A model generated the notes under the pieces. The model was not told the DNA's origin. It was given only the letters and a program-made list of their open reading frames with translations, and searched no databases. From Acidimicrobiales bacterium (lineage in GTDB: Bacteria > Actinomycetota > Acidimicrobiia > Acidimicrobiales > SHLQ01), in assembly GCA_020629375.1 (NCBI GenBank), contig JAHDDK010000001.1, forward strand, positions 60,744-118,128: DNA of 57,385 bases, read 5' to 3'. The translations under genes were made by a program, and so were the position numbers. Below, one piece after another: positions 25,612 to 33,982 of the stretch. How positions within the stretch are numbered: position 1 is the first letter of the stretch; each line of letters starts with the position of its first letter.

Positions 25612-27957
25612 GTGGTTCAGGCGATGGACGTATCGAGCGAGATGGCCGCGAGAGAGGCGTCGACGATCTTGGCGTTCGACGATCCCGGCCCGGGGTATTC
25701 GGCCACGATGGCGCGTGCTGAGCGGCTCGCGGCGGTGTTGGGCTGGTCGGTGAGCGCGCAGGTGTGGTCGTCGCCGACAGAGTTCGTGATCGTCGATGGT
25801 GACGGTGAACGCACGTTCTCGGCATCTGAGCAACTCGTCGATGCCCCGTTGAATCTGCCGGTCGTCGATCGCTTCGTCATGATCCCCGGCCCCGGGTCGC
25901 TGCCGGCCGTTCACCTCGCACTGACCGCCGACAAGGTTTCGGATCTGGTGGTTGTGATCGACACGTGGTGGCCCGACGCCCTGGATGAACCGGATCTTGC
26001 GCACTACTGGTCGGGCACCCTCGAGCGGTTGGCGCACAGCGCCGCAACGGTAGTCACCTCGACGGCGGCTCAGGCAATCAGCCTCGAGTACCGCCTGGGT
26101 CGTGCTGTCACGGTGGTTTCACCGACGGTCGACCGAAACGCCGAGGTCTTGCCGACTGCTGCCGGACCGCTCTCGCTCCTGTTCGATGGATCGACCGAGG
26201 ACGCTGGTTCGGCATTGTCGATGGTCGCCCTTGCCGCCCAGTGCGACGACGGTACGGCGGAGTTTCGACTCCGGACGTCGATGTCGGGTCGTGAGTGGTT
26301 TTGGCTGCGGGGGCTTCGCGAACTTCCGGTCGTGAAGACTATCGAGCAGTCGGGTGGTCGTAGCGAGCGTTTCGCCGCAATGGGCGAGGCAGACGTGCTT
26401 GTGTGGGCATCGCCGTTCGATGGGCCTTCTGCCCGGACGATGCGGCACGACCTCCCCCAAACACTTCTCGACCTGTGGGCTTCGGGCCGTCCGTCGCTGT
26501 TGATCGGTCCTGCCGACCAACACGGAATCGAGCTCGCTGCGGCGAACGACGCGTCGGTCGTCGTGACCACTCCGGAGCTCGAGCACGTCGTCGCTGCGCT
26601 CGAGCGGCTCCACGATGGACAGTTCCGCGAGCAGCTTGCGGTGAACGCCGTCCGGTTGGCGGCCAGGTATGCCGCTCCGACAGAGATCGTGTCCGAATGG
26701 GATGGTGCGGCGCAGCCGCTCAAGCCGGTCGATGTGATCGTGAACCGGGTTGTCGAAGTCGTTGCGCCTGTGCCGCCGCCGGTGTCCGCTGCCGCGCCTT
26801 CCGTTGCCGAACCCGAGCCGCGCGTGGACGAATCTGACGACGTCTCGAAGCCAGGCGAGGCACTCGCCGGTGCGGTCGTGGATCAGCCCGTTGTGGTCGC
26901 CGATGCGGTTGCGGAAGAGCCCGTCGTGGACGAGCCCGTTGCGATTGGCGATCCGATTGTCGTGGATGAGCCGGTCGATGCGGCCATTCCAGCCGAGACG
27001 ACACATCTGCGGATTTCGCTGATCATGCCGTTGCTCAATGCCGAGCCGTACATCGGGCATGCGCTCGCGTCGCTCGCCGAGCAAGGCGATGTCGACATGG
27101 AAATCATCGCCGTCGATTCGGGTTCGACCGACGGCACCCGGGAGTTGCTCAACGAGAACGGCTACGTCCGGGTGATCGATGCGCCGGGCCTGAGCCAGAC
27201 GGCGGCGTTGAATCTCGGCTTCGCCGAGGCGACGGGCGATGTGTTCGGTTGGCTGAATGGTGACGACATTCTCGCCCCGTGGGCGCTACCTCATGTGCTC
27301 CGATTCTTTGGGGCGAACCCGGAGGCGAGCTTCTTCTACGGTGATTCGCTCGCTATCAACGAGAAGGGTCGTCGTTTTGGTCTGCGATCGAACGTGAAGG
27401 CGGGCCAGTATGGCGAGCTCGTCCATGGGGACTTCATCGTGCAACCGTCGGCGTTTTGGCGCCGGGAGATCCACGAGCGGTATGCCCCGCTCGACGAGTC
27501 GTTGCATTACACGTTCGACTACGCCTTCTTCCTCGACATTGCGCGAGAGAACGAGTTGCACTACGAGCCCATCGTCCTCTCGCTCGAGCGTCTTCGGGGC
27601 GGGGCGAAGACGGCCAGTGGCGGCACCGAACGGTCTGAAGAGTTCGTGCGGGTGATGAGCAAGCACACCGGTGCAGACATCCCGATGGCGTTCCGTCCCG
27701 AGGTCGGCTCGGTGCATGCCATCAACGCTTTGAAGAACCTGAAGGGCCGTCGGTTCGGGACTGCGGCCGAACTGGCGAAGGAAGCGAAACGGGTCGGCAA
27801 GCCGCGTGCGTTCACCGCGGCGCACACGGTGGCGAGTCTGGCGGCGGGTCCGGATGGAACTGCGCAAGCACGGCTCGTGTCGAACTTTCTACGGAGTCGG
27901 GTGAAAAACCAGCGCACGCCGGTCTGGCCTGCACCGCCGCAAGACGGTGCGCGCTGA
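25612..27957 (+). CDS. Fusion of GT-B-like domain and GT2 glycosyltransferase
   Basis: The 781-residue protein starts at GTG 25612 with GGGGAGG at 25601-25607. Residues 1 to about 375 form a GT-B-like domain with 'DLWASGRPSLLIGPADQ' and 'AANDASVVVTTPEL', the same module as in the two DUF115 fusions. A low-complexity Val/Pro/Asp/Glu linker spans about 385-465. A GT2 domain follows: 'RISLIMPLLNAEPYIGHAL', 'IIAVDSGSTDGTREL', 'GWLNGDDILAPWAL', 'IVQPSAFWRREI' and 'FDYAFFLDIA'. Two transfer steps in one chain are likely. It is followed within 3 bases by a sulfotransferase gene. Confidence 0.85.
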   Translation: MVQAMDVSSEMAAREASTILAFDDPGPGYSATMARAERLAAVLGWSVSAQVWSSPTEFVIVDGDGERTFSASEQLVDAPLNLPVVDRFVMIPGPGSLPAVHLALTADKVSDLVVVIDTWWPDALDEPDLAHYWSGTLERLAHSAATVVTSTAAQAISLEYRLGRAVTVVSPTVDRNAEVLPTAAGPLSLLFDGSTEDAGSALSMVALAAQCDDGTAEFRLRTSMSGREWFWLRGLRELPVVKTIEQSGGRSERFAAMGEADVLVWASPFDGPSARTMRHDLPQTLLDLWASGRPSLLIGPADQHGIELAAANDASVVVTTPELEHVVAALERLHDGQFREQLAVNAVRLAARYAAPTEIVSEWDGAAQPLKPVDVIVNRVVEVVAPVPPPVSAAAPSVAEPEPRVDESDDVSKPGEALAGAVVDQPVVVADAVAEEPVVDEPVAIGDPIVVDEPVDAAIPAETTHLRISLIMPLLNAEPYIGHALASLAEQGDVDMEIIAVDSGSTDGTRELLNENGYVRVIDAPGLSQTAALNLGFAEATGDVFGWLNGDDILAPWALPHVLRFFGANPEASFFYGDSLAINEKGRRFGLRSNVKAGQYGELVHGDFIVQPSAFWRREIHERYAPLDESLHYTFDYAFFLDIARENELHYEPIVLSLERLRGGAKTASGGTERSEEFVRVMSKHTGADIPMAFRPEVGSVHAINALKNLKGRRFGTAAELAKEAKRVGKPRAFTAAHTVASLAAGPDGTAQARLVSNFLRSRVKNQRTPVWPAPPQDGAR

Positions 27958-27959
27958 CG

Positions 27960-28649
27960 ATGGCGAGCGACTTCTGGATTCACTTCAACGGCCGGAGCGG
28001 CAGCTCGTGGCTGCGGGCGCTGCTCGATGGGTCGCCGGCCGTTACCTGCATTGGCGAGAAGTTTCAGAAAGGCCAGCAGAAGAACGCCGACGTTCAGATG
28101 TCGGCGATTCGGGAGTATTACCTGGGTGATCGCCCCGAAGGGGGTGTCCGCGGGTGCAAGGTCAAGATCGGCGACATCTATGAACCTGCGGCGCACCGAG
28201 AGTTTCTCGAGACGAACGGAATCGAGTCGATCGGGATCCGTCGGAAGAACCCCGTCCATCAGTCGGTGTCGTTGTTTCGGGCGCGTGCCCTCAACGAACA
28301 GCAGGGCGTGTGGAATCGGGATGCGTCAAGCCCGGAGCTCGGAGCGATCGAGATCGATCCGGATGAATTTGCTGAGGCGATCACGATGTTCGGCAATCTG
28401 GACCGTCGTCTGGTGAAGACACTGGAGACGTTCGGCGACCCCCTCGTGATCTGGTATGACGACCTCGTCGAGGACCCGCTGCATGAGCTGAATCGGGTTC
28501 GTGTGCAGATCGGCCTGGAGCCGATCGGCGCGTTGCCGGAGACGACGATCGTGAAGAACACGCCGAGCGTGCGGTCTGCGGTGGCCAACTTCGATCAGCT
28601 GGCTGAGCGGTTGGCAGATACGCCGTGGCTCGACATGCTCGACGATTGA
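27960..28649 (+). CDS. Sulfotransferase (Stf0-like)
   Basis: The 229-residue protein opens with 'FWIHFNGRSGSSWLRALLD'; FNGRSGSSW (9-17) is the PAPS 5'-phosphosulfate loop. 'IGIRRKNPVHQSVSLF' (91-106) is the 3'-phosphate element. Charged residues and 'VIWYDDLVEDPLHEL' in the C-terminal half fit Stf0-type enzymes. It starts directly after the GT-B/GT2 fusion, so both probably act on one glycan. Its gene converges with the deacetylase gene at 28681. Confidence 0.85.
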   Translation: MASDFWIHFNGRSGSSWLRALLDGSPAVTCIGEKFQKGQQKNADVQMSAIREYYLGDRPEGGVRGCKVKIGDIYEPAAHREFLETNGIESIGIRRKNPVHQSVSLFRARALNEQQGVWNRDASSPELGAIEIDPDEFAEAITMFGNLDRRLVKTLETFGDPLVIWYDDLVEDPLHELNRVRVQIGLEPIGALPETTIVKNTPSVRSAVANFDQLAERLADTPWLDMLDD

Positions 28650-28680
28650 CGTCCGAGTCGTCGAGTCAGCTCTGGTCGAG

Positions 28681-29394
28681 TCAACGCTGGTCGGCGGCCT
28701 CGATGAGCTGTTCGACAAGTTCGAGCGGTGGTTGCGTGCCGTCGACGATCAGGCGTGGCAAGGTCCAGCGATCTTCGATGAGGCGACAGGTTTCGTTGCG
28801 GGTGGTCATCGCGAGGGTGTAACCGGCGTCGATCGTGCGGTGGCGCACTCGTTTGTCGACCCAGCCGTACGGGTAGGCGAGCACGGTCGAGTCCGCTCCG
28901 GGGATCGCCTCGATCTCGCTGCGAGCGGTTGTGAGCTCGGCGAGAAGCGCATCGTCTTCAAACTCGCCGAGGCGGATGTGAGAGTGCGCGTGCGAGGCGA
29001 CGGTGACGTGATGGTCTTCTGCGATCGAGGCGATTTCGTCTCGGCTCATGGAGTGGAGGGGCAGCCCGTCGCCGTTGGGCCAGGTGGTAGAGGCGTTGAG
29101 GTGGCCGGTCGCTGCGAAGACGATCGAGTGGAAGCCGTGCTGCTTCATGATCGGCACGGCGGTTTCGGCGTAGTCGGTGTAGGCGTCGTCGAATGTGAAC
29201 ATGACCACGGGCTCGGAGGGCAGCTCTCCGGCGTCGAGGATGTCGGCTAGGGCAGCTGCGTCGAGGGACCGAAAGCCTGCCGAGGCGAGGGCGTCACACT
29301 GGGCTTCGAAGGCGTCGGCCGTCACTTGGTAGGGCGCGGTGGGGTGATCTTCGAGCCCGGTTCCGATCGAGTGGTACATGAGGATGGGGATCAT
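28681..29394 (-). CDS. Polysaccharide deacetylase (NodB family)
   Basis: The 237-residue protein has the NodB fold marks: 'ILMYHSIG' at the N-terminus, the metal and catalytic 'MFTFDDAYTDY' (Asp pair), 'SHAHSHIRL' (His ligands) and 'LAYPYGWVDKRV'. Such enzymes remove N- or O-acetyl groups from sugars. No signal peptide is visible, so it may act in the cytoplasm on a lipid-linked precursor or be exported by another route. Its ATG overlaps the stop of the upstream sulfotransferase by 4 nt. It is the last gene of the long minus-strand chain. Confidence 0.9.
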   Translation of the reverse strand: MIPILMYHSIGTGLEDHPTAPYQVTADAFEAQCDALASAGFRSLDAAALADILDAGELPSEPVVMFTFDDAYTDYAETAVPIMKQHGFHSIVFAATGHLNASTTWPNGDGLPLHSMSRDEIASIAEDHHVTVASHAHSHIRLGEFEDDALLAELTTARSEIEAIPGADSTVLAYPYGWVDKRVRHRTIDAGYTLAMTTRNETCRLIEDRWTLPRLIVDGTQPPLELVEQLIEAADQR

Positions 29395-30155
29395 CGGTTC
29401 TGTCCTCCAGAGGGCTTGGGGTGATCATCGGCACGGGACAGGGTGGTTGCGTAGTCGTGACGAGCCCATGGTTCGCCGTCGAGTCGGGCGGCGACTCCGG
29501 GGTTGGTGACTCGCTGGTCGAGTGGGCGGGTTTCTTGCTTCTTCACCTTGTCGGTCCGCGTGGCCGGCGACAGGCCAAGCTGCGTCGTCACGATCGAGTC
29601 GAGGATGAGGTGAGGGGTGTCGTGAAGTTCTTCGTAGGCGACGACGAGGGGGCGCAGCCCGAGGCTGTCGAGCGATTGGAACAGCGTGTCGTGGCGGTGT
29701 CGTGATCGTTTGCAGAATTCGTGGAATGCGGCATGATCGACGTGCACGGGTTCGACCCCTACGTAGTCGCTGTGGACCCAGCGGCCGGACTGTTCGGCGG
29801 TGAGCAGGGAGATGTATTGGTCGATGAGTCGGCGTCGGAACAAGACGATGATCCGTGGGGCCGTGCGTAGTGTGCCGACGACGAGATCGATGGTGACGTC
29901 GTGGCCCTCCATCTGGTGGAACATGAGTTTGCCGCACGACGGCGTCGATTCTTCGAGGAGTCCGGCGACGAAGGCGGCGGCGTCAGGCCCTCGGCGGCCC
30001 CGTAGGTCGGGGTAGTCGACGGGCCGGAGGAGTTCGCCACAGGGAGTGACGTCGGGGTGTTGTTCGATGAGGTTGGCAAGGAAGTTGGAGCCGGTCCGAC
30101 GTTCGCTGACGACGATGACTGGTGCCGCTCGCGGGGCGGTTTCGGGGCCGGTCAT
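29391..30155 (-). CDS. Stf0-family sulfotransferase
   Basis: The 254-residue protein starts at ATG 30155, overlapping the upstream GT2 stop by 4 nt. SERRTGSNF (17-25) is the 5'-phosphosulfate loop in the Stf0 form; 'LFRRRLIDQYISLLTAEQ' (105-122) carries the Arg and Ser of the 3'-phosphate site. 'PLVVAYEELHDTPHLIL' is typical of the family. Stf0 was first described for trehalose sulfation in mycobacteria; the acceptor here is unknown. The 'RRTGSN' subtype and 'DYPDL' stretch link it to those at 33077 and 41692. The longer open frame upstream of 30155 is a shadow of the GT2 gene. Confidence 0.92.
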   Translation of the reverse strand: MTGPETAPRAAPVIVVSERRTGSNFLANLIEQHPDVTPCGELLRPVDYPDLRGRRGPDAAAFVAGLLEESTPSCGKLMFHQMEGHDVTIDLVVGTLRTAPRIIVLFRRRLIDQYISLLTAEQSGRWVHSDYVGVEPVHVDHAAFHEFCKRSRHRHDTLFQSLDSLGLRPLVVAYEELHDTPHLILDSIVTTQLGLSPATRTDKVKKQETRPLDQRVTNPGVAARLDGEPWARHDYATTLSRADDHPKPSGGQNR

Positions 30156-31201
30156 GGCGTGGCCCGTGGGATCTCGTCGACGGTCTGGGTGATGAACTCC
30201 GCGCCGAGCTCGGCCGCTCGGAGCACGTGGGTGAGCGGATCGGCGAGGGCGGCGGCGTTTGCGGCGAGCCAGGCGCCGAACGCTCGTGGGCCGATGACCA
30301 GCCCGGCTTGCACGCCACGAAGAAAGGTGGAGTGGACGTGTTCGGAGTGAACGTAGGGCGAGGGGCCGAGGCTGGGGATGGGCGGCGGCGGATGCTGGGA
30401 GGCGGCACAGACGCCGGCGAGCCACAGGAGGTAGAAGAACTCCGCCAAGGGCTGCCACTCGGGGTCGATGCCCTGGCGCGACCAGTCGGGGGCGTCGAAT
30501 GCCCGCGGATCTTCGCGGTGCCCTCCGCCAATCACGTGGCGGCCGCTGCTGATCATCGTGGTGGGGTCGCGGATCAGGGAGGTTGGTCGTTGCCAGTAGA
30601 CGGCAGTCGAGTGGCCGGTTGATGGCCAGTCCGAGTGGTGGCAGCGGGCGATGAGCTGGAGGAGATCCCAGTCCTCGCACGAGCGAAGCGACGCGTCGAA
30701 ACCTCCCGTCTTTTCGAATGTCTCTCGGCGAAAGAGGCACATGTGAATGAAGAACGGGTTCGACTTCGCGAGTGTCGGGAACCAAGAACCGGGGGTGTTC
30801 GGGACCGGAAACTCGTCGGGCCCGATCTCGTCGTTCCATCGGCGGTAGCCCCCGGAGTGCACGATGCGGGCATCCGGGTGTGCGGCGTCGAGGAGGTTCT
30901 CGAGGTGCGTGGGGAGGATCTCGTCGTCGGAGTCGAGGAACAGCAGCCAATCGGTGTGGGCGTCGGCAGCCCCGGTGTTGCGGGCGGCGGCGAGGCCTCC
31001 GTTCGGCTGGGTGGTGACGGTGATGCGCCGGTCTGCGGAGGCGAACTGTCGGGCGATGTCGCCGGTCTGGTCGGTAGAGCCGTCGTCAACGATGACGACT
31101 TCCCATGCGTCGATGGTTTGGCCGCGCACGCTGGCGACCGCACGCGGCAACAGGTCCTGTTCGTTGTATGCCGGGATGACGATGCGGGTCTGGGCGGTCA
31201 C
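30152..31201 (-). CDS. Family 2 glycosyltransferase
   Basis: The 349-residue protein starts at GTG 31201 within the stop region of the preceding fusion gene (4-nt overlap). GT2 marks: 'TRIVIPAYNEQDLLPRAV', 'VVIVDDGSTDQTGDIA', 'GLAAARNTGAADAHTDW', 'LLFLDSDDEILPTHL' and 'FFIHMCLFRRETFEKTGGF'. It then has 'SCEDWDLLQLIARC', typical of GT-A enzymes that work on lipid-linked saccharides. The C-terminal 100 residues are Pro/Ala-rich and of unknown use. It sits between the pyruvyltransferase fusion and a sulfotransferase in a coupled row. Confidence 0.9.
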   Translation of the reverse strand: MTAQTRIVIPAYNEQDLLPRAVASVRGQTIDAWEVVIVDDGSTDQTGDIARQFASADRRITVTTQPNGGLAAARNTGAADAHTDWLLFLDSDDEILPTHLENLLDAAHPDARIVHSGGYRRWNDEIGPDEFPVPNTPGSWFPTLAKSNPFFIHMCLFRRETFEKTGGFDASLRSCEDWDLLQLIARCHHSDWPSTGHSTAVYWQRPTSLIRDPTTMISSGRHVIGGGHREDPRAFDAPDWSRQGIDPEWQPLAEFFYLLWLAGVCAASQHPPPPIPSLGPSPYVHSEHVHSTFLRGVQAGLVIGPRAFGAWLAANAAALADPLTHVLRAAELGAEFITQTVDEIPRATP

Positions 31202-32877
31202 GATGACGAGGATCGTCGTTCGTGGATGCGCCGGAGTGGTTCTCGGCTCGCCTGGCGCAGGTTGTCGTCGGTGTTGATCGCCCCGTTCATGACGGCCGCG
31301 AACTCGGCTTTCACATCGGCGAGGATCTGGGCGGCGTTCTCGGCGGCGGTGGCTGCGAGGATGCGGGCTTCGGCCGTTTGGCAGAACGATGCGGCGTCGA
31401 GCAACTGTTGGTCGGTGACCTGTGAGGCGACGAACACGGGCGACCAACCGAGGGTTTTGGCTTGTTGGACGATCTTGGCGCCGTCGGGTTCGGGGTCGAT
31501 GGGGATGACGGGTACGCCGTTCTTCAATGCGAGGACGGTTCCGTGGAGTCGGGTGGTGACGACGAAGTCGCATGCGGCGAGGGCCCGTTCGACTGCTGCG
31601 GGCGTGCGGAATTGTCGGGCGTCGGTGTCGAGGCGCGTGTCGATGTCGATCGGTGCGCAGGCGATCGACGACAGGAGTCGGTCGATCTTTGCGTTGGCTT
31701 CGGCGACGTCGGCGCCGTCGTAGTCTTCGACTCGGCACACGCCGACGAGGGGCACGGCGGGTGCTCGGGAGGCGAAGACGAGGTCGGGTCGGCCGGTGGT
31801 TGGGCTGTCTCGTTCGAGGAGGGCGTCGAAGGGGTTCCATTCGTCGACCGGCCGGGTGAGGGTGAGGTCCATGCCGATGATGCGGCATTGGTCGAACCGG
31901 GCGAAGAAGTCGGCTTCGTAGCCGAGGCAGTTGAATGGCCCGCACACGAAGATTGCGTGGCTGTAGGAGGCCGGGTCGACGCTGCGCCAGTCGACACCGC
32001 CGTCGAATGGTGGGGCCAGCGCCGTGTCGTGGGCGATGCCGAGATCGTCGAGCCACGCGTTGACGACGTCGGCGGCAAGGAGATCGCCTGCGGTGGCGTG
32101 ACCGTCGCTGAAGCTGAACCATCCGACGACGAGCGCCCGTCGGAGGGCGGGGTCGTCCGCGAGTCGCGCCGCCTGCCCACCGCTGGGGTTCTGGAGTGGC
32201 GGTGGTTGGGCAATGGAGCGCGTGGCCTTGAGGGTGACGAGCACCTCGTATTCGCTCGACGGTGCCATCAACATCTCGGTGTCGAGCTCTTCGACCGCGA
32301 GACCTTCGAGAAAGGCGACGGCGGCGTAGACGTTGCCGTGGACGCCGACTTCGAAGTTGCCTTCGCCGAAGACGCGGGTGGCGAGTTCGCTGATGGAGCG
32401 GGAAGTGAAGCTCCAGTACCACATGTCGGCCCATTGATCGGTTGACATCTGCGTGATGCCCGGCACGGTGAGGAGCAGGGTGCCGCCGGGTTTGAGCGCG
32501 TCGTGGAGCTTCTGGAGGGCCTCCTGGGCCTCGAAGATCAAATGGAGTGTTTGGGTGATGATCGCCGCGTCGAGGTGGCCAGCAGGAATCTGCGCGCTGA
32601 GGAGGTCGCCGGTGTACGTGGCGTTGTGGTCATGGAGGTGGATGACTTCGGGCGAGATTTCGGGGTCGGCGGTGAATTGGCGTGTGTAGGAGTCGTCGCC
32701 GACTTCGAGGACGGTGCCGCGGATGGCGTTGGCGTGTCGGGAGAGAAACCGTTCGATGTAGAGCCGATCGACGGGTGTGCCGCGATCGAACCCGAATTGC
32801 GTGCTGATCGGCGTGGGCGAGGCGAGGTCGCCGAGGTCGACCGAGCCGAGCGGGGGGATGTCGGAGTTGTCCATCAC
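31198..32877 (-). CDS. Fusion of SAM-dependent methyltransferase and polysaccharide pyruvyltransferase
   Basis: The 559-residue protein has an N-terminal methyltransferase-type part (1 to about 215): 'GTVLEVGDDSYTRQF', 'AAIITQTLHLIFEAQEAL', 'LKPGGTLLLTVPGITQ'. From about 245 a pyruvyltransferase fold follows: 'ALVVGWFSFSDGHATAGDLL', 'VCGPFNCLGYEADF', 'RIIGMDLTLTRP', 'VVTTRLHGTVLALKNGVP' and 'IPIDPEPDGAKIV'. Pyruvyltransferases add ketal pyruvate from PEP to sugars. Both activities would decorate the same glycan. It starts at GTG 32877 or ATG 32874. A 199-base gap separates it from the sulfotransferase upstream, so it may have its own promoter. Confidence 0.82.
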   Translation of the reverse strand: MMDNSDIPPLGSVDLGDLASPTPISTQFGFDRGTPVDRLYIERFLSRHANAIRGTVLEVGDDSYTRQFTADPEISPEVIHLHDHNATYTGDLLSAQIPAGHLDAAIITQTLHLIFEAQEALQKLHDALKPGGTLLLTVPGITQMSTDQWADMWYWSFTSRSISELATRVFGEGNFEVGVHGNVYAAVAFLEGLAVEELDTEMLMAPSSEYEVLVTLKATRSIAQPPPLQNPSGGQAARLADDPALRRALVVGWFSFSDGHATAGDLLAADVVNAWLDDLGIAHDTALAPPFDGGVDWRSVDPASYSHAIFVCGPFNCLGYEADFFARFDQCRIIGMDLTLTRPVDEWNPFDALLERDSPTTGRPDLVFASRAPAVPLVGVCRVEDYDGADVAEANAKIDRLLSSIACAPIDIDTRLDTDARQFRTPAAVERALAACDFVVTTRLHGTVLALKNGVPVIPIDPEPDGAKIVQQAKTLGWSPVFVASQVTDQQLLDAASFCQTAEARILAATAAENAAQILADVKAEFAAVMNGAINTDDNLRQASREPLRRIHERRSSSS

Positions 32878-33076
32878 GATCCAATCGTCTGGCCGGGTGT
32901 CGTCGTGAGTCCTCGCCCGTCGTGGCGGCGAGTCATTCCATAACCGTTTTGAGGTCGACCGCGGGTACGAGCCGATTCCACGACAGCCTCTGGTCGACCG
33001 TGGAAATCACCGTTGGCTGGGCGACGCGCCATGAGTTCTAAACTATGGCTCGATCGAATTCTGCGCAGCGTCCTGC
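32878..33076. other. Intergenic gap in the minus-strand chain
   Basis: These 199 bases are the largest gap in the minus-strand row and may hold a promoter for the fusion gene ending at 31198. AT-rich patches lie at about 32936-32951 and 33038-33060. No gene, clear terminator or confident promoter pair was seen. GC falls noticeably to the right of here. Confidence 0.3.
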
Positions 33077-33814
33077 CTACGCCTCTCGAGCTTCGACAGC
33101 TGACAAAGACGTGTGAATCGGTCGCTCAGGCCACACCCAATCCGCGATCGCTGTCAGAACGTCCTCATTGGTAGGTGGAGAATCAGCGCCTTGTGATTGA
33201 CGCCGAAGCACTGTATCGAGAGGTGCGGGTTCCAGGCTCAGTCGGGGCCAAAGCACAGCGTCAAATAGCGGCTGAGGATCCGTGGCGAACTCCTCGAACT
33301 CAACCACGATCGGCGTTCTGCCCGTCTGCAAAACTGTTTCGATCGTGCCCTCGAAATCTCTCCTCATCTGTCGGCAAAAGCGTTCGAAATCTTTCTCGTC
33401 TAGTTCGCGAGCTACCCGCGGTTCCCGCTCTGGCTCAGATGTGAGCTCGATCCAGACTCCCGTCTCTTGAGCAGCGATCAGACTCGCGTACTGGGCGACA
33501 AGATCATTCCTTGCCAGTACGACGCAATCGGCGAACGGGAGAGCCGCTAAAGCGGAGCGCAGATCGCTATTTCTCGCACGAAGGTGAACGTGTTGAATCT
33601 TTCCGAGTACAACCGCGCCATGCTCACTAAGACCTTCCAAGTTCTTAGCGACTTGATTGACGACCGACGAACATTCAGTCAGATCAGGGTAATGATCGCA
33701 ATTGAATATCTCTCTGGCTCCGATCACTCCCGGACTGCACTTGATGTACTCACCGAGCAAATTGGAGCCAGTACGACGATCACAAATGAGCAGTATCTGG
33801 CGACTTTCAGTCAC
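33077..33814 (-). CDS. Stf0-family sulfotransferase
   Basis: The 245-residue protein starts at GTG 33814. CDRRTGSNLL (11-20) is the PAPS 5'-phosphosulfate loop, and 'LARNDLVAQYASLIAAQETG' (100-119) holds the 3'-phosphate residues. 'EIFNCDHYPDL' matches 'EVFNTDHHPHL' in the sulfotransferase at 41692, so these are close paralogues. The tail 'WVWPERPIHTSLSAVEAREA' is short compared with that paralogue, which has an added coiled coil. A 34-codon ORF with a strong ribosome-binding site ends one base before it. Confidence 0.92.
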   Translation of the reverse strand: MTESRQILLICDRRTGSNLLGEYIKCSPGVIGAREIFNCDHYPDLTECSSVVNQVAKNLEGLSEHGAVVLGKIQHVHLRARNSDLRSALAALPFADCVVLARNDLVAQYASLIAAQETGVWIELTSEPEREPRVARELDEKDFERFCRQMRRDFEGTIETVLQTGRTPIVVEFEEFATDPQPLFDAVLWPRLSLEPAPLDTVLRRQSQGADSPPTNEDVLTAIADWVWPERPIHTSLSAVEAREA

Positions 33815-33815
33815 G

Positions 33816-33920
33816 TCAATTCGTCGTCACTTGCCGCGCTGGGTCTGGGTGCCATCCAGTTGATGAAGGCTTAATGACTTGCAGCCGCAGGTCTTTGCGT
33901 GACAATTGATCGATGTTCAT
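33816..33920 (-). CDS. 34-residue small ORF coupled to the downstream sulfotransferase
   Basis: ATG 33920 to TGA 33816-33818 gives 34 residues beginning MNIDQLSRKDLRLQVIK and ending DPARQVTTN. AAGGAG (33930-33935) lies 9 bases upstream, one of the best ribosome-binding sites in this part. Its stop is one base before the GTG of the sulfotransferase, which itself lacks a strong site, so a leader-peptide role in coupled translation is likely. It could also be a remnant of a longer gene. No homologue recognised. Confidence 0.5.
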   Translation of the reverse strand: MNIDQLSRKDLRLQVIKPSSTGWHPDPARQVTTN

Positions 33921-33982
33921 CAGTTATCTCTCCTTGTTGTAACTCTCTACTGACTATCATTCAGCTAGTCTGCCTGCCAGGG

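Noticed and set aside
31202..32434. Upstream extension of the GT2 frame at 30152 to 760 residues
   Set aside because: It is Arg/His/Pro-rich and lies over the methyltransferase-pyruvyltransferase gene; GT2 homology starts at 31201.
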